From the NCBI GenBank assembly GCA_022592445.1, contig JABYQR010000042.1, forward strand, positions 124,001 through 188,000: DNA of 64,000 bases, given 5' to 3'. The notes under the pieces are model-generated. The model did no database searches. It was not told where the DNA came from and saw nothing but the letters and a program-made list of their open reading frames with translations. The position numbers and the translations under genes are program-made. This document shows, piece by piece, positions 1 through 11,154 of this stretch (the first letter of the stretch is position 1; every line of letters starts with the position of its first letter). The DNA comes from Cytidiella melzeri (taxonomy: Eukaryota; Basidiomycota; Agaricomycetes; Polyporales; Irpicaceae).

Positions 1-2697
1 ATCGCTGCGATGGACTTCTTCCGTACGTTGCAACATCCGTCACTTGGACATGTGGCAATACTCACCCTTGATTCATGCAGACACGTCCACGCTGTTGGTA
101 GAGGTCACCGACGATGCCCAATATCCCAACATTGCCATCGCAAAACGCGGCTATCTTGGAACCGCACCACGAACACCAAAAACTGCGATAGCATTCAACG
201 TCTTGGAAGCTTACCGCCAGCTTCATCGGGTATGCCCGAAACTCAGCGTCTATGCACAAGTTCAAGCACTGTGTCACCTCCACGGGGTAAGAGTCAGCGC
301 ATGTACACTGAATGTTTGTTGACGTGTTCGCACAGAATCCGTTCAACCGCTCATTTGTCGAGCAGTTCTCAGCAACGTTTGACGTGTATCTCGAGATACT
401 CCACCGGGTCGAAAGTCGTGTCAACGTGACATTGAGGCGGGACACACCAGAGTGGAGACTTCGGAACGCATGTCCCCCCTGCATGTACACGCTCACCAAT
501 GAGCCGGACTTAGGCCTTTCCATGCTATGCTCTATGGATGGGAACAGCTCACTCAAACTTGTTGATTCAAGTGTTCGCTGCGGAGATGTTCGTCAAGACG
601 AACGCACACATCGCATACAAGACTTGTTGTTGACTCCGGACATGGTTGACATCTTCAAGGATGAGGTTGCCTCCTCGAGCTCCGGCAAGGTGAGTACTAC
701 GTTTGCCTCTACTGATTTGACAAAACTAGCTAATAATGTAGGCGCCAGCCGTGCAACACAATGGCGACAATGAACATCCAAGCCCCAACCTCCTGAGCTC
801 AGCCGACTGTGTGGAGAAGTGGCGTGCAGCTGCGCCGGAAGAACGGAAGAGGGCGTTCGCGCTATTCCATACCACAGGTGTCTTTGCGTCGTTCTGCCGC
901 CATGGACATGCTCTGGTGTATTGCGACATGATCAGAAGCGGTGAACTGTTCGTACATCTCTCTCTCATTACTGATAACTGCTGGCTGATAGTTGTAGACG
1001 AAAATACGCCCTAGCTGTAATTGACAGGTTGATGGCGGTTTTTGGAAGCCACATCGGGCTGGGGTATGATGTTGGATGCGACACTTCAAAGACAGTCATG
1101 TCCAGCTCCCTGCAGGCTCGCGCAGAAGATCAACATCTCCGTCTCATCGTACCAGCGTTTCATGGCCACCAGCATAACCGCCTCTGTCAACTGGACTGGC
1201 ACCCCATGTACATCAAAGGCGCTGGCAAGGAGGACTTCGAGGGTTGCGAGCGAGCGTTCAAGGACTCTAACATGCTTGCCTCCGGTACCCGCCTCTCCAC
1301 TGCATTTCACCGACACCAAGCCATCGAGCAACACTGGGCGTTTCGTACCTTGGATAAACACGCGGACTCCGGTGAGTTGTTAATCGTTTATGTCAGTCGC
1401 GTGTGAGCTGTGAGTACAACGTTTGCGCAGGGACATTTCTCTTGCATAATTACAAGCAGGCCCTCAGCATTATTCGCAAAGACGGGGCCGACTTAAGGAT
1501 CCTTTCGGCCAAGCTCGGAACAACGTCGGCTGATTACATCCAGTACCTCAAAGCGGAAAAGATGTATCTTGAGGGCCTCAAGAAGGGCCAGAGGAGGTTT
1601 CGCTTCGTTTGGAATATTTGGATACTCTTCAGGAGCTCGAAGAAGCGCAGTGAGTTGTTGACTGCCATCTCACACCCCACCGACTGAATATTGCTAGGTA
1701 CCGCGCAAGTACTGCAAGTGCTGAGCGCAAAAGGTTGGACGTTGACATGGCTACTAGGCATGTTCGTGGCGCTGCAATCACCGCGTCAAAAACCGCTATC
1801 GTAACGCATGGAGAAAGTTGGAGGAGGCTGAAGCGCATACGGTTGCACTCGAAGAACAACTGTCTATTGGAGACCGGTGGACGTCAACCCATCCAGAATA
1901 CGTGAAAGCAATGTCCGAAATGACAATGCGGAAATACCGTCTTGCATTGGATAAACTCGAACGCCTTGTGGTTCAGCGACTTCTCGAACTCACAAAACTC
2001 AGCATGGGCGGGATAGGTACGAGTGTATCTTACTGCGATGTACATCACTGAACCGTGATTGGCAGCGTACAAGCTTCGTGAGAAGATAGGTCAGGCTCTG
2101 CGGACCCGCGCTGAAGCCATCCGAAAGGCATTGGACGAATACAACAAGCAAGCGTCGCTATTGAATCCGCCTAGCCGAAGCTCCGATGGGAAGAGCTCAT
2201 TGACCTATCATCGGTGGGAGCTTTTGATCTTCTCCGGAATGCTCGTCAAGATATTCGTGAACTCAAGTGGGCTGATCCCTTGCACCGAGAGGCCACACGT
2301 TTGTACTTCAATATCCAGCGGGCGCAAGAAGAGCTGACTCGTTGCAACGTTGAGGTGCGCCGGATACTAACATCTATGTACGATGAACATCTTGACTATT
2401 GGCACGCTGTTGCGCTGTCGATTATCCCAAATCCAACGCTGGCGTGCGAGCTCTCAAAGCGATGGGTTGAAAGAGATCGTATCAACGCTTGTGTCGCTCG
2501 ACGCCTTCAGCAAATTGCCTTGCTCCCCAGATTTTCTGGAGCACTCGAAATCGGACAGCGAGTCGGTCGCAACTATTCTTCTGGCAAATGTCCCTGCTCC
2601 GGCTTGGGCAATGGCCCTAGGAATACGTACAGAAGATGCAGAGTGGGTGGAGGTAGATGCTACACTGGTCACGACAAATGACCATGACAAGACATGA
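1..2697 (+). pseudogene. KDZ transposase, CxC1 type, 5' truncated by window edge, two frameshifts
   Basis: This is the transposase of a Kyakuja-Dileera-Zisupton DNA transposon. Exons can be joined at 287-335, 690-741, about 947-1000, 1371-1430, 1649-1697 and 2015-2065 (introns). Visible family motifs, in order, are GYLGTAPRTPKTA, DTPEWRLRNACPPC, the MDGNSSLK block carrying an acidic residue, YDVGC, PAFHGHQHNRLCQL, FEGCERAFKDSNMLA and FHRHQAIEQHW. The cysteine cluster that normally precedes these would lie upstream of base 1. Near 2170-2182 the frame breaks: LLNPPSR is followed in another frame by KLRWEELIDL, and that frame has a TAG just before. A second shift lies near 2550-2575, before the C-terminal PAPAWAMALGI segment. 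Known: KDZ elements are expanded in Agaricomycetes. Inferred: this copy is inactive. Family assignment is firm; exact splice sites are approximate. Confidence 0.9.
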
Positions 2698-3071
2698 CGA
2701 CACAACGCTGAGCCATTGGAGGCTCCAAGTAATACAGAGACCGCCGAAGCTCTCGTAGACTTTATAGATAGGCTGGAAATCTCGTAACATACATTGTACT
2801 TAAGGAGATCATGCATTCTAACTTTGCTCGAGAACGACTGTCCTGTAGTACGCGCAACCAAGCAAGTGGAAATCGCAACACCAAAGCTTGCAGAGCGTCA
2901 ACAATGTAACAGATGGTTTTCTAAGGTGCTTTGTGTGACTACAAAAGAAGTTAAGTAGATTGTAAGGTGGTAACGCAACTCTACTAGTGTTTGAAAGTCT
3001 GTTTATAACTCAGCGGTTAGACACTTGCAATTTTTTCACGCAGCGTGAATGCACCGGCAAACTCCGAGGTC
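2698..3071. other. intergenic spacer, nothing recognised
   Basis: This stretch lies between the KDZ transposase stop and the large inverted repeat. I see no open frame, RNA gene or repeat of note in it. It may contain the 3' non-coding part of the KDZ element, but no terminal repeat could be identified. Confidence 0.5.
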
Positions 3072-4827
3072 GCGCTCACTGCCATATTCCGTCAATCGTG
3101 CTCGGATTTTTTTGGTGACGTCCCCGCACCCGCGCTCACTGTTCAGGTAGTGAGCACACTGTGGTACAGATACACGGCTTCCTCTTCGAATCTCATCATT
3201 CTTTTAGGTAGCGTATAGCAAAACGATGCGCTGAATTCGAAAATGAAGCCCGATTCCAAAAATACGCAAGGGATCTTGGAGTACAGCTGAATCTATTGCG
3301 GCCAAGAGGTACATACACTTCTGTAAATCATTGACTGTAGAAAACGGTAGTAGCATTGGGAAATGTTAGTAAGCATATAGGCACTGTGTTCAGAATGATA
3401 CATTGTTATTTGGACGCGGAAATATGCGTCACACAACAAGCACGGTGAGCACTGGGGCGATGTAGCTACACATTGTTGTAGCTCCCGAATTAAATAGAAC
3501 TACGTACAGAAAGTGTTTCCCCAGCGTATAGACAAACTTGACGGCACCCGATTGCGTTAATAGCGGCTTGATCGGTTGTGGTACACCCACCTACCTCCTG
3601 CCTTCCGGAATGTACTAAGTGCCCTCCCCCCGCGTGAATTTTGCGTGAATCTTCAGGAAGCTATGCCGTCGTGTAGAGAACACTTTAAGCTATCCGTAGA
3701 TATATTTACTTCCCCCCCGCCGCCAAAACTCGTGCATCAATGGGGCGGGGAATGTGAGCAACGCGAAACTGGCTTGCTCACATACGGATATATGGTTGTA
3801 TAGGCTCCTACAAGCTACAGAATAATAAACTACTTTCATGACAGTGTTCTACATGTATTATATGTGCCATAGATCACTTTATTCGAAGGGGATAAAGAAA
3901 TACAGTCAGATACTGGAAGCCTCTGGAAGCCAGTTCAGGGATTAGTACTGCTCCTTGAACTGGCTTCCAGAACTTCCAGTACCTGAACTGTATTTCTTCG
4001 ATCCCCTTCGAATAAAGTGATCTATGGCACATATAATACATGTAGAACACTGTCATGAAAGTAGTTTATTATTCTGTAGCTTGTAGGACCTATACAACCA
4101 TATATCCGTATGTGAGCAAGCCAGTTTCGCGTTGCTCACATTCCCCGCCCCATTGATGCACGAGTTTTGGCGGCGGGGGGGAAGTAAATATATCTACGGA
4201 TAGCTTAAAGTGTTCTCTACACGACGGCATAGCTTCCGTGAAGATTCACGCAAAATTCACGCGGGGGGAGGGCACTTAGTACATTCCGGAAGGCAGGAGG
4301 TAGGTGGGTGTACCACAACCGATCAAGCCGCTGTTAACGCAATCGGGTGCCGTCAAGTTTGTCTATACGCTGGGGAAACACTTTCTGTACGTAGTTCTAT
4401 TTAATTCGGGAGCTACAACAATGTGTAGCTACATCGCCCCAGTGCTCACCGTGCTTGTTGTGTGACACATATTTCTGCGTCGCAAATAAAATGTATCATT
4501 CTGAACACAGTGCCTATATGCTTACTAACATTGTCCCAACGCTACTACCGTTTTCCTACAGTCAATGATTGTACAGAAGTGTATGTACCTCTGTGGCCGC
4601 AATAGATTCAGCTGTACTCCAAGATCCCTTGCGTATTTTTGGAATGGGCTTCATTTTCGAATTCAGCACATCGTTTTGCTATACGCTACCTAAAAGAATG
4701 ATGAGATTCGAAGAGGAAGCCGTGTATCTGTACCACAGTGTGCTCACTACCTCGAACAGTGAGCGCGGGTGCGGGGACGTCACCGAAAAAAATCCGAGCA
4801 CAATTGACGGAATATGGCAGTGAGCGC
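3072..4827. repeat. 1.76 kb near-perfect inverted repeat (foldback element or palindrome)
   Basis: The left arm starts with GCGCTCACTGCCATATTCCG and the right arm ends with its reverse complement. The arms pair over about 870 bases around a centre near 3948. The loop is a short unpaired stretch at about 3938-3953, flanked by the paired block CTGGAAGCCAGTTCA. The arms differ by scattered substitutions and small indels, for example around 3240-3330 against 4565-4660, so it is not an exact mirror. No target-site duplication is visible, no transposase lies inside, and the open frames within it are short and mirror each other. It could be a foldback transposon, a head-to-head insertion of one element, or an inverted segmental duplication. 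An assembly fold-back artefact is less likely because the arms have diverged. Confidence 0.92.
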
Positions 4828-5058
4828 AACGGCGGAAGAACGGCATTAAGGGCAGGTTTGGCAGATTGTTATCTTCAAGAATTTTTACAAGGTCCTCTTT
4901 GCGGGTGAGACGACTAACACGATTGCTCGCTGATCAGCAGCGATACAGGGGATTATGATACCTCCTTAAGAGCCTGGGACTCCGACACAAACATTTCCCC
5001 CCCCACCCCTTTCTCTCTTTTTGGCCCCAACCGTCACCCACGTCCAATTCCTGCAGCA

Positions 5059-6608
5059 ATGAGTGAACTTACCGAGGGGCAGATGAAGGCAGAGAACGAG
5101 CTGCTGCAAAGCCGCAGCTTCTCGTCGTTGTCGTTGGCAGCACTTCTCAGCTTCTGGATGACTTATCGTACGATGACTTGTTTGACCGAGAAGTTCAAAG
5201 CACGGTACAGAGCCGCTACCGTTGCTTTCATGGCCGGTGATATGTGGGACAACGGTCAACAGGACTGGCCCCATGGTGCCTTTCATCCACATTTCTTCAA
5301 GTTGAGGGCTGGCACAATTTCGAGTGATGCCCGAAAGGCGAATCGCCGCCGTGTTTTCGAGACCGCGCTGGACATGGTAAGACCGTCTGAGCTCTATGTT
5401 TCTGCACCATGACTGACGGCTTACCATGTAGCTAACAGCTTTGGATTGCGTTTCCGGTGGTGCAACAATCATGCTGCACATTGACGGTAACCAGAAACCT
5501 GGTTCCCCGCATGTCCCCAAAGCGGTGAAAGCTGGTGTATACATCACGCCGCACGTCAAGCAGGAGAATCCAGATGGCGAGGTTTTTGTGGCACAGGTCG
5601 CGCAGGCATTCATAGAGTCAATCGCGGTACCATCTATTCAGTGGTGGGAAGGGGCTATGGGTAAGTGACAGCGTCATAATGTGAATATGTGTTGTGACCT
5701 ACATTACGGTCAGGAAACCGCCTGAGGTCGTCGCGCACACACCTCCGAGCCCCACCTCATTACAATTACATGGACCCCCCTCCCCTGATTCCTGCGCCGA
5801 ACACACCTACAAGCTCCATATATACCATTTGCGGTCAGCCAGTTGGTGCATTAGACGACGCTATAGCGAAACACATCCTGTCCAGGTATCCAACTCCACT
5901 GGCATGTCCAACAAAGCATCTCTTCAGAGTATGCTCGAGTCATTGCGAAATGAGCACGCCAAGACACAATCTTTACTGGAGGAAACGAAGGCAAGGGTTG
6001 CGGAGCTTGAGGCCAAACTGATCGAGAAGGACGCCCTCCTGAACGATGCTGTTTGTGGTCTATCAGCCATTCAGGCGAAGGCTGGCCAGCTACAGACTGA
6101 CCTCACAAGCCGTTCCACACCAAATGTGAGCGCGCTTCTACACTGCTCAATAGCGGCTGACTAGCGAGATTGTCAGACGTCAACTCCTCGTGCAACGCAA
6201 TCAAGTACTTACGAGCAGCGAGGCAGCAATGCCTCTGCACATTTCTCATCAGCTCATTGTCCACATGGTGCATCAACCTCGTTTGTGCGGACGTCGTCAC
6301 CTGTATCCCCATCCCCTGCTCGTCCTGCACAGACTTCAAGCTCCGACCATCTCTCAGCTTCGTTCATTCCAGATTTGCCTAAACTGTTTGGACCTGCGTG
6401 TGAGGCCACAATCAAGCGGTTTGGCATGCTAAATTATGTTCATAATGTTCTCTGGGATTATCATGAGCGGCTGCACCATACGCAGTGGCATTTCCACATG
6501 ATGCAGTATCCTGAGCTCGAGAAGGAAGAGGCGGACGCGTTGACTGTTGCAATGCATACAGATTGCGGTTTAGAGTTTGACCCTCGTACTTGTATTAGCT
6601 CTCCGTAA
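5059..6608 (+). CDS. hypothetical protein with a central coiled coil, five exons
   Basis: I do not recognise the family. Splice consensus gives exons 5059-5376, 5432-5660, 5714-5885, 5930-6125 and 6177-6608, which keep frame and encode about 448 residues ending at a TAA. The third intron would be only 44 bases, shorter than the 51-55 base neighbours, so that junction is less certain. The first 180 residues look globular and include IMLHIDGNQ and PSIQWWEGAMG. A proline-rich stretch follows (PPPLIPAPNTPTS), then a coiled coil of about 55 residues rich in Leu, Glu and Lys (ETKARVAELEAKLIEKDALL). A Ser/Pro/Thr-rich linker precedes a C-terminal part with LFGPACEATIKRFGMLNYV. It lies on the same strand as the KDZ transposase upstream and the HMG-like gene downstream. 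Cargo status is inference only. Confidence 0.6.
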
Positions 6609-7040
6609 CCAATGCACAACCTCACCACGTACACGTACCAAACACCTGCATCCGTTCTCTGCAAAGCTGCCCAAAAATGATGAGATCTAGTGAGCCACGT
6701 GACAAGAGTGAAAGAATACTATGCACTGCTTGTTGAGTCAGCCTCCTGTCCTTCGCATTCTTCCCCAAGTGCGAAAATCTGCAATGGACGAGTTTTCTGC
6801 ATGGCCGGCATTTTCCCTCCCGCAAAACCATTCGCCAATGGGTTGCCGTGGATGTACGAACTCCCACCAGCGACTGCACATCGAGACATTACCCATGGTG
6901 GTCACATTGCTCCCTTTCCCCTTCCCTACGACGAGCACCAGCTTTCCACGGAAGGTATGAGAGTGTCGCGCCGCCTACTTGGCTCCCACCCAGTCCAAAC
7001 ACGTTTGCCGACGTTGAAGACTCCATTGTGTTGCGCAACA
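6609..7040. other. spacer, may hold the first exon of the next gene
   Basis: Two overlapping plus-strand frames run through 6690-6955 and a good donor (GTATGA) sits at about 6955, with a possible acceptor at about 7040. The 5' exon of the HMG-like gene is probably here, but the two frames cannot be told apart from sequence alone. Confidence 0.35.
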
Positions 7041-8658
7041 GGGGTGGCCCAACACTGGATGCGTCTGTGTTGATAATAACATATCCGCTGAGCAAGAGAT
7101 GTTTCCCTCTCTTGCGGTACCAGGAAACGTGCCCGCACCTCACAAACACCGGAGGATGGCACCGCGGTTGATCGTGGAGCAAGTTCACTTGACACGACAC
7201 CCCATCCTCCAGCGCAACAAAATAGTAGTTTGCACCTACCTCCTGCAAATGACGTGGACGCGTCAAACGGGCCTGACAGACTGCCTCCGAACCTTCAGGC
7301 AAAGCTCAAGGTGAAGGAGCGCCAGGTGCGAAAAGATGCGTTTGACGTCGACCTCGACAATCTTTTCCTGCAGCTGCGTCGAGGGATCAGCGAAATTGCA
7401 GAAAAACATAACAAGAAGGAATCGCACGTTGAGAGTCTGATTTTCAACGGAGGTACTCGGTACCTGAACAACGTCAAGACCAGCGCGTGGAATGCCTGGT
7501 CACATTTCAAGTATCAGGAGCTCAATGCAGGTACGTTACCACGTACCCTCTCGTCCAAATGGAGGGTCTTGATGAATGTGATATGTGGCAGACGTACCTG
7601 TTGAAGAGCGCATTCCGCTTGGCACTGTTCAGCGAGACTACGCCCATGAGTACTACAGCTTGACAGGACATGAGAAACAACACTACGCACGTGAGTACGA
7701 GGTGTATCGGGATGAGCGAAAGTCGGCGCCTCGTCCTACTGCACGAGGAAAGATTCAGGACGTGGTTAACACCACCAAAAAGATTGAGCAACTGGTATGT
7801 CACCCTTAAGAGCTGAAAGGTAGTTGAAAGAACTCACACTTCACAGATGATTGGCCTCGATAATCGCGTTGGAATCCAGGGAATGTTCTGCATCGTCCGA
7901 AGCTCAACCGTGTTTGCGATGGACCCGCGCTGGTTCTTCACGTCTACCGAGCTGGAGAAGTATCTAGAGATTGCTGTCCGTAAGTGGGACACACCCAAGA
8001 TTGGAGCTCAGATGGAGGCGTATGCCGTTGCTGGAGGTAGCGTTACAGGTGCGATTCGTGGCCACCAATGATTCTGGCAATGGATTTCTAACGTGTATTG
8101 ACACAGGGATGCTGCAAACATCCAAGATGAAGGCAACCTGGCTAAAAACGCGAATCAGAGACAAGGTGTCAGCCCTACTAGGTATGTTTACATACCATGT
8201 TGCGCGCACGATAGCTGTTGAACGAATGTGTAGTCGAGATTACTGGCAAGGAAACTGTGAAGATGAATTATGTCAGCTTTCAAGAAGCAATCGTAGAACG
8301 ATTCCATATTATCCTCGAGGGCTGGCCGCCTGGGATTCCATTTGTTAATCCGAGTGAGCTCAGTGACACCCTTCCGCCTCTGCAATCGATCGACGATGCC
8401 CTTACCAACGGTGCGTGCAAGTTTGTGCGCATCAGTGAGGCACAAGTACAGGCACGTCGTGAGCGGATTGCAGCGGACGTAGCATCAGGAAAGATGGCTC
8501 CCCGTAAGGCTCGTAAGCCGCGTAAGGACGCAGGCGTTGCTCGTGGTTCCCGTAAGGCCGCAGCTAGCAAAGATACGGTTGAAGAGGAGTCGGAGAGCGA
8601 GGACCAAGAGGAGGAAGGGCGTGAGGGTCGCTCTCGCAAGCGTCAGAGAAAGACATAG
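7041..8658 (+). CDS. HMG-box-like nuclear protein, hypothetical, first exon unresolved
   Basis: Exons 7041-7530, 7592-7794, 7847-8048, 8107-8181 and 8234-8658 join in frame with clean GT-AG introns and end at a TAG. An N-terminal basic patch (GTRKRAR, near 7110) and a strongly basic/acidic tail (PRKARKPRKDAG, EEESESEDQEEE, RSRKRQRK) look like nuclear localisation signals. The segment starting TSAWNAWSHFKYQELNA and continuing across the first intron to LTGHEKQHYAREYEVYRDE has the spacing of an HMG box. The middle part (GMFCIVRSSTVFAMDPRWFF, KIGAQMEAYAVAG) resembles a family of Agaricomycete hypothetical proteins that I know only as repeated, unannotated genes. DNA binding is inferred. The start codon is not assigned because the frame stays open upstream to about 7015 with no clear ATG. 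Confidence 0.65.
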
Positions 8659-8979
8659 GCCCTTGGGTACCGTATACTGTGTGTAGGTGGTGAAGTCGTC
8701 GTCGTCGTCGTTGTCGTGTGGTCACTGTCACGTTGTCGCTATTGTTGAATCAGAGTTGAATAGCGAAGTTCTCCCATCAACTCCCACGATGTGTTGACAA
8801 ACAATTACTTTATTGGTAAGACGGGTACACGTAAATAATACAACACATAGACCGTTAACTGCATACTAGGCCATTAAGGTGGTGCGCGCATGTCTATTAA
8901 TAAGGGAAGTTGCGCAGAAGGGCTTCTTAATGGGGAGAAAGAGGCGGGGGCGGGGCGTGGACTAAGCCAACGCACAATG
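8659..8979. other. intergenic spacer with a short GTC microsatellite
   Basis: A run of GTC triplets lies at about 8694-8717, just after the HMG-like gene. The remainder is AT-rich, with no open frame worth reporting, before the minisatellite begins. Confidence 0.6.
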
Positions 8980-9538
8980 GAAGGGCGGGAAAAGTCCTCG
9001 GGGGCTCAGACTTGCCTTATCAGGAGGGCGGAGGGCGGGGACTCAGCCCAGGCGCGGTGAGAGGGCGGGGAAAGTCTTCGGGCGCTCGGACTTGCCTTAT
9101 CAGGAGGGCGGAGCGCGGGGACTCAGCCCAGGCGCGCTGAGAGGGCGGGGAAAGTCCTCGGGGGCTCGGACTTGCCTTATCAGGAGGGCGGAGGGCGGGG
9201 ACTCAGCCCAGGCACGCTGAAAGGGCGGGGAAAGTCTTCGGGCGCTCGGACTTGCCTTATCAGGAGGGCGGAGCGCGGGGACTCAGCCCAGGCGCGCTGA
9301 GAGGGCGGGGAAAGTCCTCGGGGGCTCGGACTTTCCTTATCAGGAGGGCGGAGCGCGGGGACCCAGCCCAGGCACGCTGAAAGGGCGGGGAAAGTCTTCG
9401 GGCGCTCGGACTTGCCTTATCAGGAGGGCGGAGCGCGGGGACTCAGCCCAGGCGCGCTGAGAGGGCGGGGAAAGTCCTCGGGGGCTCGGACTTTCCTTAT
9501 CAGGAGGGCGGAGGGCGGGGACTCAGCCCAGGCACGGT
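8980..9538. repeat. 80-base minisatellite, about seven copies, with 160-base higher-order pattern
   Basis: The landmark CCTTATCAGGAGGGCGGAG recurs at exact 80-base steps (about 9014, 9094, 9174, 9254, 9334, 9414, 9494). Units are GC-rich and differ at few sites. Two variants of one position alternate strictly along the array: AAAGTCCTCGGGGG and AAAGTCTTCGGGCG. This makes the true repeating unit a 160-base dimer. The open frames inside are products of the repeat and are not genes. Confidence 0.95.
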
Positions 9539-10199
9539 GGCGAAGGGAGCAAATAAAATATAGCGTGGGATCTACAAAATCTAGCGTAATTCTACGAGGG
9601 TTTATAGACGGGTGAGCGAAATCCAACGATCTGACTCAGATAAGGACCGGCGCTGGGGCGTTTGATGCCCTCTCATATGGCTGTGATTGCGGGACGGATA
9701 GGTGAAAGCACTGTAACAACATCTCACCCAAAATCCGCTTCACTCGCTCGATCGATCGATCGGAACGACATCTCAAACCGGTCCGAAATAAAATACTTTT
9801 ACCGCGTTTATCACTCCAAGTGGCCAACGCGGTGAGTTATGAAGAGCAGAGGTCATGCATGCATGCGTGCGAATCCCGGGGCGTGCGTTGCGTTGCGTAG
9901 TTGTGCTTATTCGTTGCACACAAAGCACACAAACCGGGGAAGCGAGGAGTAATGTCTGGATGATATTGTGTGTGGCATTCAAAAAAACACAGACAGCGGA
10001 TGTTTTGTATGAACTATGAAGGGACGTATATTGTGCGATGCAAAGAAGTAGAAGTAGAAGTAGGCGGCGAAAGAAATAACCTATAGCTAGACAACTTCTT
10101 ACCAAAAAAAAACCCCCCAAAAACAAAAAGCGGTACAAATAATCAGCTCGGGAGAAGACGAAGAAAAAAAAATGTGGGATGACTCACCTATCGCCTCGT
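9539..10199. other. intergenic spacer with simple repeats
   Basis: It contains a GATC run near 9749-9762, an AGAAGT run near 10046-10062 and poly-A/poly-C tracts near 10104-10130. No gene is recognised. A GTGAGT donor-like site on the minus strand near 10187 could belong to a 3' untranslated intron of the neighbouring gene. Confidence 0.5.
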
Positions 10200-11150
10200 C
10201 TACTTGACGACGACACGTTTGGTATGTTTCCCAGCCCGCCTACGTTGGTTGTGAGGGATCGGACGACGCCAAGCTTCGTCTGGTGGCGAAGCTTCCTCCG
10301 TCTCTGCGTGTGCGTGTGTCGAATGTCGACGTTCTGTTGTCTGCGTCTGCGGCTGCGGTGCACTGTTGCGTATCGGGAACGAAGGAGTAGAAGAAGAAGA
10401 GGGTGAGGTTTCTGTGGGTGAACGTACGTGAGAAGGATAAGGTTGTTGGTGTTGTGGGGTGATGGTGGTATGAGAGACGATGGGGTAGACAGGTTGAGTC
10501 GTGACGGAGATCGGACCGCGTCTCGGTTGTGCCAAGCCGCCACTGGAATGTGATGATGATGGTACACGATCGAGAATGGGGGAGGTTTGTGGTTGTGGTG
10601 GTGACGACAACGTTTGCGATCGTGGAGAGGAAGAGGAAGAAGAAGAGACAGCAGAGAACGGAGGCCACTGTTTTGGCAGTTCTCGATGATTTTTTTGATG
10701 TTGTTTCTCGGCGTCATTGGTGGTTTCGAGCGGCATGTCGACTTCTATCCTCACGCGAACCATCTCGTTGCCGCCTTTTGCAAAAAAGGCGCGCTCTTCG
10801 GCGAGGAAGAAACCGCTCGTGGGGCCTGAGAGGACGTTGACGGGCGGTGCGGGGGGGAAGAGAGCCATGAGCTCGTGGCCAGTAGGTGGCGCAGGGTAGT
10901 TTCGTGAGAGAAGGTTTGGGTTGGCTGAGAGGTCGAGGTCTGTTGTGTGTGTGTGAGAGATGAGAAACGGGAGAGCTGTTGGTGAAATGGTACGGACCTT
11001 TGAGAGACGACGGGGATAACGGCCTGCGTAGCTTGTTGGATTGAGGCGAGTGTGGCAGCATGGCGGGGGTGTGGTCGCTGGCGGTGGAGGAGCTGGAGGT
11101 GGGAGAAGAGTTTGTTGCTCTGGAGATGGGTCTGAGGTGGAAGGCTGTGG
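10200..11150 (-). CDS. conserved proline/serine-rich hypothetical protein, 5' end unresolved
   Basis: One minus-strand frame stays open from about 11150 to a TAG at 10200, about 316 codons, though its first clear ATG is at 10868. The core NYPAPPTGHELMALFPPAPP followed by GPTSGFFLAEERAFFAKGG and MVRVRIEVDMP looks like a conserved segment found in basidiomycete proteins of unknown function. It is flanked by low-complexity sequence: PPPAPPPPATTPPP upstream, and a long Ser run, Gln- and Pro-rich sequence and basic residues (NQRRRAGKHTKR) downstream. An acceptor-like TTGCAG on the minus strand near 11170 suggests that an upstream exon supplies the start. No catalytic motif is visible. An overlapping frame starting at 11154 is less protein-like. 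Confidence 0.55.
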   Translation of the reverse strand, partial: PQPSTSDPSPEQQTLLPPPAPPPPATTPPPCCHTRLNPTSYAGRYPRRLSKVRTISPTALPFLISHTHTTDLDLSANPNLLSRNYPAPPTGHELMALFPPAPPVNVLSGPTSGFFLAEERAFFAKGGNEMVRVRIEVDMPLETTNDAEKQHQKNHRELPKQWPPFSAVSSSSSSSPRSQTLSSPPQPQTSPILDRVPSSSHSSGGLAQPRRGPISVTTQPVYPIVSHTTITPQHQQPYPSHVRSPTETSPSSSSTPSFPIRNSAPQPQTQTTERRHSTHAHAETEEASPPDEAWRRPIPHNQRRRAGKHTKRVVVK

Positions 11151-11154
11151 TCAT

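Noticed and set aside
3072..4827. Palindrome arms as the ends of the KDZ element
   Set aside because: Both arms lie on the same side of the transposase and meet each other, so they do not bracket it.
9412..9626. Open frames through the minisatellite
   Set aside because: They exist only because the unit lacks stops in those frames. There is no non-repeat coding sequence around them.
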